64,000 nucleotides of DNA. It comes from Pholiota molesta (Eukaryota > Basidiomycota > Agaricomycetes > Agaricales > Strophariaceae). Both the position numbers and the translations under genes were made by a program. The stretch is taken from the NCBI GenBank assembly GCA_014925825.1, contig JACGCK010000026.1:310001-374000 (forward strand), in the 5' to 3' direction. The notes below the pieces were generated by a model. The model was not told the DNA's origin, did no database searches, and was given only the letters and a program-made list of their open reading frames with translations. This document shows positions 47,385-57,365 of this stretch, one piece after another (position 1 is the first letter of the stretch; the number at the start of each line of letters is the position of its first letter).

Positions 47385-50250
47385 CGATGCTGCGAGTGCG
47401 ACCGCTGCAGACGGGAGGCAGGCTGTGAGTGGGAGGTGGCTTGATTGGGGGGGATTGCTTACCTGAGAAGGGGTGGCGGAGACGCGCCGTCCCCCGCCGC
47501 GCCACCTCGTCCTCACCGCCGTGGCTGTTGCGATCGATGCCGCCGCCATGTGTGCTCGCCGCCGCCTCAGTATCCCACGGCACGCACAGAGCGCGTAGGC
47601 AAGGGGATACGACGTGAGAGGTGGCAGAACGAGGGCATGGGTGAGGGGCTCTGCGGTTGAGCAGTCACGGCGGTCCACGTCGACGGCGTGGCTGTCCGCC
47701 CCGTGCCGTCGTCGTAGTGTTCGCCAGTATCGTCCGTCCAACGCGACCGGCCTACACTCACGCCTGTCGTGGCTAAGGTCGTAGTCGGGGAGTACTACCA
47801 TGCTCGCGCCGCCTACTGAGATTCCCGCGGGAGCGAGTATCAGAGTGGGTGGGCGGGTGGTGTACACGACGCGTCCGTGAGCCGCAACGCTGCGGAAGGG
47901 AAGTGGCTGTAAGTGGGTGGCGACGTTGATGGGAGCCGTTACTTACCTGCGAATGGGTGGCGGGTATGCGCCTCCCTCGCCGCGCCATCTCGTCGTCACC
48001 GTCGCGATCGACGCTGCCGCCACGTCACACGTGTGCCCACAGGTGGCAGAACAAGGGCATGAGTGGGGGCTGGCAGCCGTGCTCATCGTCTTCGGGGGCT
48101 CTTCGTTGCCGGGGTCTCTCTAGGGAGGGCGTGGTGAGGGCCAGAACGAAGGCCGCAGGGCACGGCAGGTGTCAGTACCTGCGCCGGCGGTGTCCTGTGT
48201 GTGAGGGTATGGTAAGAAGGGCAGATGGGAGGTGGCGGCAACACACCTCGTGGATCTCCCACTTCGTGGGTCTTCCCTTCTTGTCCAACCCCAGAATCCT
48301 TCGTTCGTCCGGCGTGGGCTTGGTGAGAGTCGGCAAGGGCGGGGAGGTGCGACGTGCGACGTGCAAGGAGGTGGATGTTGACGTTGATGTTGAACAAGTT
48401 CGTTCAACAGTCAACAGTCGATTCAAACTCCGCTTCGGCGAATGCCAAGTGCCTCCCGCTCACCGTCGTCGACGACGATCTGGAGGCTTCCCGGCCACAT
48501 TGCAAGCTAGTTATACCCTAAACAGACTTTATATTGTAATAGGTACATCTATACAAGATAAAATAGATTTATTACATGTGGAAATGCACTGAATACATGT
48601 ATCCGTTGCGAGGCAGTATAAACACATGGATCTTCCTAAAAAGATGTCCATTATCTTAATTTCACTATATCCCCTCGACCCACGGCTCGATTTTCTTCCG
48701 GCGTACCTCGTTTTGTAGGTATTAGCTAGGGCTATTATTCCATAAGATTTTGTAAATTTAGACCGCTCTCCCACTATGCTATATAAGACTATGTCTTGAA
48801 GACATATTCATCTTGTAGAATTTCAGCTGATGATGTATTCTGCATATAGCATAGCGGGGGAACAATTTAAAATCGCGATATTTTACAACATAGTAGCCCT
48901 TGCAAATACCTACAAAACAAAATACGCCGGAAAAAAATCGAGCCATGGGTCGAGGAGATATAGTGAAATTAATAGGTGGAACATCGAATTAGATTATGGA
49001 TGAGTGCTTAACGCGCTTTGTATCCTATTTGTTCTTACTCCGACCCTACAGTACCGTTTATAATTCTGTTACTTGCTGGTAGAATAGATATTTTACATTC
49101 TTTGAAAAAACTATTTTACTGGAAGCCGATGTATTAAGAGTGGATGAAAATATGGAAATACGTCTATGAAGTGTGGTACAAAGTTGCTTGCGCGTGGTGA
49201 CATCACGACAGCTTTGATTATAGAGTATGAATTAGCATCTAATAAACTGTTTCTACTCAATATATATATATTCAACTCAGTCCTCTTCCTATAGCGTTTG
49301 TATGCGGTGGCATTTAACAGCAGAATTCGGAGAGCGTTGTCGACGACGATGAGCGCGCGACGCTCGGCATTTGCCGAAGCGGCGCTTGAATCGAGTGTTG
49401 AGCGTCGAACTTACGTTCAACATCAACACCTTGTCAACACCCACGTCATTTCTGCACGCCCCACCTCGCCCTGCTCGCCTGATCGCAACTGCCGCTCATG
49501 AAGCCAGGCGTAAGAAGATGATGGAAACGGGGGGCTGGATAGCGAAGGGAAGACCCGCAGAGTGGGAGATCCACCTCGTGCGTCACAGCGCACTCCCCAT
49601 CCACCCTCCTCTGACCCCTCACTTTCCAACAGCCCCCGGTGCCAGCGCGAACGCCCATGGCTCTTCAGCCATGGATGCCCGCCCACCACACGATGCTCTG
49701 TTGGGCATAACACCGGTGCGAGGAGCAACCACGACCTCCTGCCCATCGCCCTTCAGGCATTGCCAAGGCCGGCCGGCCTCGCCATCGATGTCGGTGAGCA
49801 GCGGGGGTATAACCACCCCTGTCTCTCCAGCACATTGCACACCCACGACCGCCACCCGCCCTCACTGCCCACTCTGATACTCGCTTCCGCGGGAATCTCA
49901 GTGGGCGGTGCCAGGATGATGGCATGGCGAGCATCGACCCCGACGACGACGGCAATAGGTGCGTGGCGGCTGCGACAACAGCACGACGGCCAACACAGGA
50001 ACGAGCTCGATCGAGCCCCTGAACACGGCGAGCGGAGCACGACGAGCACGGCGCAACCGCGGGTGCCTGCCAGCACAGCAACAAAGGGGCACCGAACACG
50101 GCGAGCACCAGCATGGGCACGATCAGCACAGCAAGAGCAGGTGTGTCCCAGTGTACCCCCGTTGATATGCTCTGACACGCTCCCTCTCCGCACAGCTGTC
50201 AGTACAGGACTTGTGTGCTGGCCCTAGCCCACTCCCACTCTCTCCTACTC
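47385..50250. repeat. Second large inverted repeat with AT-rich core
   Basis: CACTCTGATACTCGCT.CCGC and flanks at 49870-49950 are the inverted copy of 47790-47850. The stretch TTGATGTTGAAC through CGCTTCGGC at 48385-48445 is the inverted copy of 49360-49425. In the core, 48660-48740 (CACTATATCCCCTCGACC, GTACCTCGTTTTGTAGGTATT) is inverted at 48890-48970. The centre lies near 48.8-48.9 kb. The left arm also holds two diverged direct copies of about 270 bp (47385-47655 and 47885-48085). The outer limits of the arms could not be fixed by eye. No gene is recognised. Confidence 0.7.
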
Positions 50251-51083
50251 TCGACCCGCCCCCTATCATCGAAGCGCGGGCACAGGTACCGCACAAGTAA
50301 GTCCTCCAGCCCCCTGCACACATCGCTGCTCGCTCACCGGTAGATTAGCGGCCCCGACGAGCGAGCAACAACTCCGGGAAGACCGGTGACGGCGCTTGTG
50401 ACGAGAACTGACGAGCCCCAGCACGGCATGGCATGACGAGCGCGGACTCAAGTCTGACGAGCGCGAGCACGGGCACGAGTATGATGCGTTGCATGCGGGC
50501 ACGAGTAAACAGGTAAGCACTTCATCCCCCTGCGCACGTCATAGCTGCTCACAAGTATATCAGCTCCCACAACGACAAAGCGACAGCTGGGGAAGGCCGG
50601 TCACGGGCAATTGCGACAAAGCAAGTGCAACGAGCGCGTGGGTAGGGCCGCAGCGGACGGTTGGACGAGCCAGCGCGACCAGCACGGCACGACGGTACGA
50701 GCGCGGGCACGAGCACGACGAGACAGCGAGCACGGGCGCGGGCATGACGAGCAAGTGTGATACGAGCATGTCATGCGTGAACGTGGGCACGGGCTCGGCG
50801 GGCGCAAGCGCGTAGCGAGCGGGCGGACACTATATTTACTGTTGTTGTAGTCTTTATTTTTATAATATATTTATTTTGTTCACTCTATATATAACTGTGA
50901 GAATATTATGAAATGACCCTGAAAAGGACGAGGACAGTGGTGGGCACCACTGGAGAGGCTGACTGATGAGCAAAATATTCAAAGTCAGCTTAGAGGGGTG
51001 GCTGTGTAGGCTGAATTAGCAGCCTGGATGCATGCAGCATTTGTGTAGACTCACAGGATTTCATATAGAATTTTAACGGACAA
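50251..51083. other. Right end of the insertion, terminal piece related to the 3.7-kb palindrome
   Basis: From about 50930 to 51083 the sequence (GTCAGCTTAGAGGGGTGGCT, CCTGGATGCA, TTTCATATAGAATTTTAACG GACAAGGCTGG) matches the right end of the 3.7-kb palindrome at about 44240-44400, with more divergence. The gypsy protease resumes at about 51085. The part 50251-50800 is GC-rich with words such as GCACGAGCACGA repeated and no credible gene. Confidence 0.6.
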
Positions 51084-51084
51084 G

Positions 51085-54000
51085 GCTGGCAGATCATCTC
51101 AATGGCAAAAGACATAGCCATGAAATTGGGAGTCTCTTGGGACCCTAACTTGATAGTTAACATGCAAAGTTCGAACAAGCAAGTCGAAAGTACCGAAGGG
51201 CTAGCCAGAAACATACCATTTAGATTCGATGATTTAACATTGTATCTACAAGTCCACGTCATGTCAAACCCTGCGTACAGAGTACTACTAGGGAGACCAT
51301 TCAAAGTTTTAACAAAACAGGTCACTCAGAACTTTAGAGATGGAACACAGCTGATAACTATAGTGGATCCTAACTCTGATCGAAAAAGTACAATGACGAC
51401 ATACGATCGAGGGGAGAGGCCGAGGGTCATACAACGTGAACCTGAGGATCCTTTTCAGACTTCGATGATTTGATGAACAGTCAAGGAGATGTCGCATTAA
51501 TAATAGAATGGGATGACCAGACAGGGCAGTGTATGATTATTGGGGAGACGAAACCTCAAGATGGTTTGGCCTTTCAAGAAAAAGAGTTAAGAGATGTATA
51601 TATGGAACAAGCAATTCCGGAACAAAATCTAGAGGATGAGGATAGGGAGAAATTGTATAAATATTTCTGTCAGACCTCTCATGTAAAGGATAGAGAGAAG
51701 TATTCCTCACAACCACGAGGAGTATTTGGACAGGTAGTGGAATGGGAGCCGAAAAGGACGGTAGATCCCCAACTCGAAACAGTGTCTGTGTTAGCTACGA
51801 AGAAATATAAGAAAGTCGCGGACAAAGTGAGACCAGTATATCAGGACTTGCCAGAGAAATTTAGGATTGTTAGGAATATTACGGGAGACCCGTTAGCTAA
51901 CATGCCCAAAAAGGCCCCCAGAGTTTACACCTACGGGAAGGTAGACCCAAGAGTGAAAAGAAGTGTTTGATAAAGTCCATAAAGGAGATTTCTTATGGCC
52001 TGAGGAATTGAAGTTAGTTCATCAGCTAGTCATGCAACAAAACGAGGGTTTCACATGGGATGATTCAGAAAAAGGAAGATTTAGATCAGACTTCTTTCCT
52101 CCTGTGGAGATTCCAGTGGTGGAGCATGTACCATGGGTGTTGAAGAATATACCAATTCCTCCCGGAATGCACCAAAGGGTGTGTGAGTTTATAAAAACCA
52201 AAATCGATGCAGGGACGTATGAGCCGTCGAGCTCGTCGTACCGTTCGAGGTGGTTCACAGTGTTAAAGAAAGATCAAGTATCTTTTAGGATTGTACACAG
52301 TTTAGAACCGTTAAACGCAGTAACTATCGCACATTCAGGGTTGCCACCAGTGACGGAAACATTGGCAGAGCACATAGCTGGCCGCGCTTGTGGAGCAATT
52401 TTGGATCTATATGTTGGATATGATGAACAACTATTAGCAGAATCATCCAGAGATCTAACTACTTTCCAAACACCATACGGGGCCTTGCGGCTAGTAACAT
52501 TACCAATGGGTTGGACTAATTCAGTGCCAATATTTCATGAAGATGTCACGTATATCCTCCGTGAGGAAATACCTGAATATACGGAACCCTACATTGATGA
52601 TGTCCTGGTCAGGGGTCCAGCGGCGAGATACAAGTTGAAAGGGGGAGGCTATGAAACTATCCCTGAAAATAGTGGTATCCGCAGATTCATATGGGAACAC
52701 TTAAATAATGTTAATCAGATAGTGCAACGAGTGAAATATAGCAGAGGAACATTCTCTGGTTATAAATCAACCTTGTGTGCCACAGATATCATGGTGGTAG
52801 GACATCTGTGTGGCTATGAGGGAAGGAAACCAATGCCAGACAAAGTACATGTCATTCTTAATTGGGGAGACTGCAAAACGGTTAGCGACATGAGGTCGTT
52901 TATGGGAACAGTTGGATTGTTAAGAATCTATATTGAGGACTACGCGACAAAAGCGGAGCACATACAAAAATTAATGAGGTCAAGTGTAACATTCGAGTGG
53001 GGAGACCAACAGAAAGAGAGCATGGAGTTGTTGAAACAAGGAGTCAGGAATGCAAAGTGCATAGTACCTCTAGACTACTCAGCACCGGGGGCTATAGTGT
53101 TAGCTGTCAATACTTCGTGGAGAGCTATTGGATTTTATATCTACCAGGAAGATCCGGCAGATAAAAAGAAGAAGCGCTACGCGCGTTTTGGTTCAATACT
53201 CTTAAATGAGAGAGAAGCGAGGTTTTCACAACCGAAACGAGAGCTATTTGGTTTACTAAGGGCATTAGAAGCTTGCATGTACTGGCTTCTAGGTTGCCAA
53301 AAACTAGTAGCAGAGACCGATGCTAAATACTTGAAAGGAATGCTGGATAATCCAGGCATGGGACCGAATGCTACCATCAACAGGTGGATAGACAAGATCC
53401 TAATGTTTCATTTCAAATTAAGGCATGTACCAGGAAAAACCTTTGGACCTGATGGATTATCCAGAAGGGAAGGACAACCTGGTGACGAGGTCTTCTCAAA
53501 TACAGAGGAATTCGAAGATGGGCCAGTAGGGCCACCGGAATTCAGTAAATTAAATGAGGAGGATGAAGACCCGTGGGTGTTAGATAGGTTCAAAGACACC
53601 ATCGACACCAGGGGAGGCTATCAGCAGCAATTGCAGCCGCAGATGAAAGACAACCAGCATCTGGCAACTAGTGTAAAATCCTTTGCAAAAGAATGTAGAA
53701 AGGCGCGCTCAGAATATGAGTTAGAAAAACAAGTAGTAAGACGTTTGATGGCTGCGAAACAAGTCCCAGAAGAGCAGGAGAAATTCTTGGAACAATATAT
53801 GCTAAGGCCTAGTCCACCGCTATATGACTTCGAAGAAGAAGGAGATCCTGAAGCATATGATGAGTCAAATAGGACCCCTGCAGGGCAGAGTACCGATGAG
53901 CAACTACCATTAGTTAAACTTTGGTTGAAAGATCCAACTAAAGGAATAGTGGGTATGAGCAGCCGGGAGTATCACAACTTTACAAGATTTGCAAGGCATT

Positions 54001-54250
54001 TCTTTATTGATGGGAAAGAGCGTTTGTACAGAAGAGCTATAGATGATACCCATAAACTTGTGATAGCTAAGGAAGATCGAACTAGAATGATGTGGTTGGC
54101 ACATGACAATCTAGGACACAGAGGATCATATGCAATACAGATGCTATTGTCTGAGTGATTTTGGTGGCCGGAACTAGAAAGAGATGTCCATTGGCATGTC
54201 AAGACATGCCACCTGTGTCAAGAAAGGAGGTCTTATCACTCCACCGCATT
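51085..54250 (+). pseudogene. pol: pol fragment: partial protease, reverse transcriptase, RNase H, start of integrase
   Basis: Begins QIISMAKDIAMKLGVSWDP, the retropepsin part after the catalytic Asp, then PAYRVLLGRPFKVL. A frame change near 51463-51475 leads to DVALIIEWDDQTGQCMIIGE and another near 51965 to FLWPEELKLVHQL. The reverse transcriptase has YEPSSSSYRSRWFTVLKKD, HSLEPLNAVTIAHSGLPPV, GALRLVTLPMGWTNSVPIF and the active-site YIDDVLV. RNase H follows with VLAVNTSWRAIGFYIY, RELFGLLRALEACMYWL, ETDAKYLKGML and RHVPGKTFGPDGLSRR. The integrase HHCC zinc region is AHDNLGHRGSYAIQMLL, then, after a TGA at 54156-54158, HVKTCHLCQERR, and breaks off. The integrase DDE core is missing. Two frame changes and one stop show it is not intact as sequenced. 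Confidence 0.9.
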
Positions 54251-56175
54251 TAACCAGTGGTGACCACTGGTGACCACTGGTTACCACTGGTCAACCAGTG
54301 GTTCCAGTGGTCAGTCAACCAGTGGTTTGACCAGTGGTTCTGATGGTTCCAGTGGTTGAACCACTGGTCACCACTGGTTGACCAGTGGTTCCAGTGGTTT
54401 GTTTAACCAGTGGTCACCAGTGGTTCCAGTGGTTTGTTTAACCAGTGGTCACCAGTGGTCTCCAGTGGTCACCAGTGGTCTCCAGTGGTTCCAGTGGTTG
54501 AACCAGTGGTTCCAGTGGTTGAACCAGTGGTTCCAGTGGTTGAACCAGTGGTTCCAGTGGTTGAACCAGTGGTTCCAGTGGTCAACCAGTGGTTTGACCA
54601 CAGTGGTTGAGTGGTTCCAGTGGTCAACCAGTGCTCCAACCAGTGGTTCCAGTGGTTAGTGGTTAACCACTGGTCAACCAGTGGTTCTAGTGGTTAACTA
54701 GTGGTCCAACCAGTCATTCCAGTGGTTAACTAGTGGTCCAACCAGTCATTCCAGTGGTTTCAATGGTTTGACCATTAGTGGTCAACCAATGGTTCCACCG
54801 GTTAGGCCAGTGGTTTTAGTGGTTTGACCACTGGTTCCACTGATTAACCATTGGTTACAGTGGTTCCACACTAGTCAACCAGAGCTCAACCAGTTGTTCT
54901 TGTGGTTTTTATTATCAAACTTAGGGCCTATTGTGATATCTCATAATATTTTCTATTATTCAATAAATCATCAATGCCAAGACTATCTAATATCAATAAA
55001 TTTAGGTTTTAAGAAAGAAAAAAATCATACTATAGTACTATATATTGAGCCATTGTAAGCTATAGTGCCATTTATAGTACTATATAGCACCCATAGCAAA
55101 AACTGAGTTTGCTGATGTTAGTGTCTTAGACAGTAACAAGTAGTCAACTGTGATTTTTGGATTGAGATTCACTTTCAAATCCAATAAGCACACATTTGGC
55201 ATTATAAAATCATAATATATATAAAAATGTATTGAAATTCTATAATACTATTTATTTGCCAAGTAAATTGATTAAACAGTGGATAACTGCGACTTGACAA
55301 CCAAAACTAATAGTATACTAGTATTTCTATTAGATGAGGTTATATATAACAGATTTGTCTTGACCATATTATATAATTTTTTCAACTGTGGATATTTTAC
55401 CTCTTTACTCTGTTTTATTGCTTAAACGATATCTTTATTAATTATCTATTTTAACCAACTCAGTTTTAGCTATGAGTGCTATATATACTAAGGTAGCATA
55501 GCTATATTATAGCACTATAGCTTACTATAGCTCACTATATAGTAAGCCATAGCAAGCCATAGTATGATTTTTTGTTTCTTATTATCTGATTTTATTAAAA
55601 TTACATAGTATTGGCTTTGATAATTTATTAAATAATAGAGATGATCTTGAGGTTTCAATAGGGTCTGAGTATACTAATACAACCACCATATAAGCACTGG
55701 AACCACTGGTCAACTACTGGTTAACCACCAGACCCACTAGTCAATGACTGGTTAACTATTAAAACCAATAGTTGACTACTAGAGCAACTAGCCAAACCAC
55801 TAGAACCACTAGAACCACTGGTTGACCACTGGAAACACTGGAACCACTGGAACCACTGGTCAAACCACTAGAACCACTGGTCAAACCACTGAAACCACTG
55901 GTCAAACCACTAGAACCACTGGTTAAACAAACCACTAGAATCACTGGTCAACCAGTGGTGACCAGTGGGACCACTGGTGACCACTTAGAACCACTGGTCA
56001 AACCACTGGGCAAACCAGTGGTAACCACTGGTTAAACAAACCACTAGAACCACTGGTCAACCAGTGGTGACCAGTGGGACCACTGGTGACCACTTAGAAC
56101 CACTGGTCAAACCACTGGGCAAACCACTGGAACCACTGGTGACCAGTGGTGACCAGTGGTGACCACTGGTTAAAG
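54250..56175. mobile_element. Foldback (FB-like) element with minisatellite arms
   Basis: The left end CTCCACCGCATTTAACCAG and the right end read inward CTCCACCACCTTTAACCAG are inverted repeats. The left arm (54250-54900) is filled with ACCAGTGGT / CCAGTGGTT units, including about five perfect copies of a 21-bp unit near 54490-54600 (GAACCAGTGGTTCCAGTGG). The right arm (55690-56175) has the complementary ACCACTGG-type units. The tips contain the palindrome ACCAGTGGTGACCACTGGT. Between the arms is an AT-rich core (54920-55690), itself with inverted TAGCACTATAG-like words. Long inverted arms built of tandem short repeats are the hallmark of foldback elements of the Drosophila FB type. It interrupts the gypsy integrase. 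Confidence 0.85.
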
Positions 56176-56865
56176 GTGGTGGAGGGTAAAGTACTGCAAG
56201 AAAGACAAAAGACCATGATTCAGATACCAAGAGCCATAGACGCTATATATGTGCACATGTAGACTGTAATTAGAGTAGAAATATGTGTGCACCTATTGTT
56301 CTGATAAGAAGGGTGTAATGTGCACATCATCACAGTGATGTGCACATCGCGAGCACGTGGCATTCGGAATGGTTGGGATAGCAGCCAGCCGCCCCCGGCA
56401 TTTGCAATATTGTGATCCGGCTACCATGGGTCCTCGGCCATCAATGGCAAACAGCACATATCCTTGCATTGATCTCGTCATTGCATCGCACAGCAATCAA
56501 ACCCTTTGATCGCTGTGTATGGCAGCGATCAATATTGTACTATATATGGAAAATTACATAATATAATACTCCCCGCTGAAAACGCGCTAGAACACACGCA
56601 ATGCACGCGCGACGCACATACACCACACACGAAGTCGCGCGACGCATGTACACCACACGCAAAGTTGCACGACTGTGTCACGGTGTGGCGTCACAACGTG
56701 TCGCTTTGCACAAGGTCGCACAACACCACAGGACATTCAGAACATGCTCTGGACACTGAGCACCATCTGGAACTGAAGAGGTGTATTGAGCCAAGTCATA
56801 TTGGGCCTAAGTCTCCAAGTGACGGATAAGAGGAATGTTATTATACAATTAATTAATTTACAAAG
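56176..56865. other. Non-coding stretch right of the foldback element
   Basis: The word TGTGCACAT recurs (56250, 56330, 56340). Two diverged direct copies of CGCGCGACGCA..TACACCACAC lie at about 56607-56670. I did not find continuing integrase or an LTR here. Confidence 0.4.
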
Positions 56866-56945
56866 GCAGTGATGGTGTAGTGGGTAAGTGCATGATATGT
56901 AATTATGCCATATCTATTAGGACGTTGGATCAACTCTTGTCGGTA
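56866..56945 (+). repeat. tRNA-derived SINE-like sequence
   Basis: GATGGTGTAGTGGGTAAGTG resembles the internal A box of tRNA genes, and GTTGGATCAACTC about 40 bp later resembles the B box, at the normal distance. The stems of a real tRNA do not close (acceptor and anticodon stems fail), so this is a tRNA-like pol III promoter head, as found in SINEs, or a dead tRNA copy. A 3' tail of unclear end follows. Confidence 0.45.
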
Positions 56946-57365
56946 GTACTTTTTATTGATTGGAATTTGGAATGAAGTCGGACGCGAGCACATCACGACG
57001 TCCGTGTGACACGCTAACTAAATATAGCACTCTAACTCAATATCGCGCTCTTCGTTCAAAGTTCAGAATGAAGTTATTTTTTGGATAAACAAATGCATTT
57101 ATCCAAGTACCGTTTGAAGGTCATACATGCTCTTAGTATAAGTAAACAAAACAGTCCGTTGAATGGTAAAATATCAGTTGAATGATGTATGCAAGAAGAG
57201 GATATACAAGGGTCGGTTGAGCGACAAAGTGTCAGTTGAATGACACGCGCAAGCTCAACTGATGTTGGCACGCACATAAAGAATATACGTATGGCCTGTT
57301 GAAGACCTCAGACACATGGCAGCAAAATAAAGATTAAATGTCAAAAGAATGAAAGGGAGTTGTAC
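56946..57365. other. Non-coding stretch before the accessory cluster
   Basis: Contains repeated words such as AGTTGAATGA (57174, 57232) and a small inverted pair TGGATAAA....TTTATCCA near 57083-57105. No gene recognised. Confidence 0.35.

Larger units (their letters stand above)
39303..51083. mobile_element. Compound palindromic insertion inside the gypsy protease
   Basis: All sequence between the two gypsy halves. Its left edge carries TAATATTATACATGAAAT and its right edge, read inward, GTCCGTTAAAATTCTATATG AAAT: degenerate copies of one terminal motif. The same motif bounds the 3.7-kb palindrome inside (40714 and 44398). GC-rich blocks (39.9-40.7, 44.4-45.1, 45.8-46.7, 47.4-48.5, 49.3-50.8 kb) alternate with AT-rich cores (41-44, 45.1-45.6, 48.5-49.3 kb). 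No reading frame resembles a transposase, so all units look non-autonomous. Separate units are listed below. Confidence 0.7.
36644..54250 (+). mobile_element. Ty3/gypsy LTR retrotransposon, broken by nested insertions
   Basis: The 5' LTR and gag lie at 36.6-39.3 kb. Partial protease, reverse transcriptase, RNase H and the first part of integrase lie at 51.1-54.25 kb in the same orientation. About 11.8 kb of non-coding palindromic DNA (39.3-51.1 kb) separates them. The split falls in the protease: the right-hand piece begins at QIISMAKDIAMKLG, the segment just after the catalytic D-x-G. The integrase stops after its zinc-binding HHCC region where another foldback element begins at 54250. No 3' LTR copy (TGTCACGGG...) is found to the right, so the element is incomplete. 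The RT (LPMGWTNSVPIF, YIDDV) belongs to the gypsy type common in Agaricomycetes. Confidence 0.9.

Noticed and set aside
39303..51083. Helitron as explanation for the non-coding insertions
   Set aside because: Helitrons lack inverted arms and end with CTRR after a small hairpin; here the ends are long inverted repeats.
54378..56170. CRISPR-like array of short repeats
   Set aside because: Units vary in length, have no constant spacers, occur in both orientations as arms of one element, and the genome is eukaryotic.
56866..56945. A functional tRNA gene
   Set aside because: The internal promoter words are present but the acceptor and anticodon stems do not pair.
54250..57365. 3' LTR of the gypsy element
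   Set aside because: No copy of the 5' LTR (starting TGTCACGGG and ending CACGTAACA) is found; TGTCACGG-like words near 56676 do not extend.
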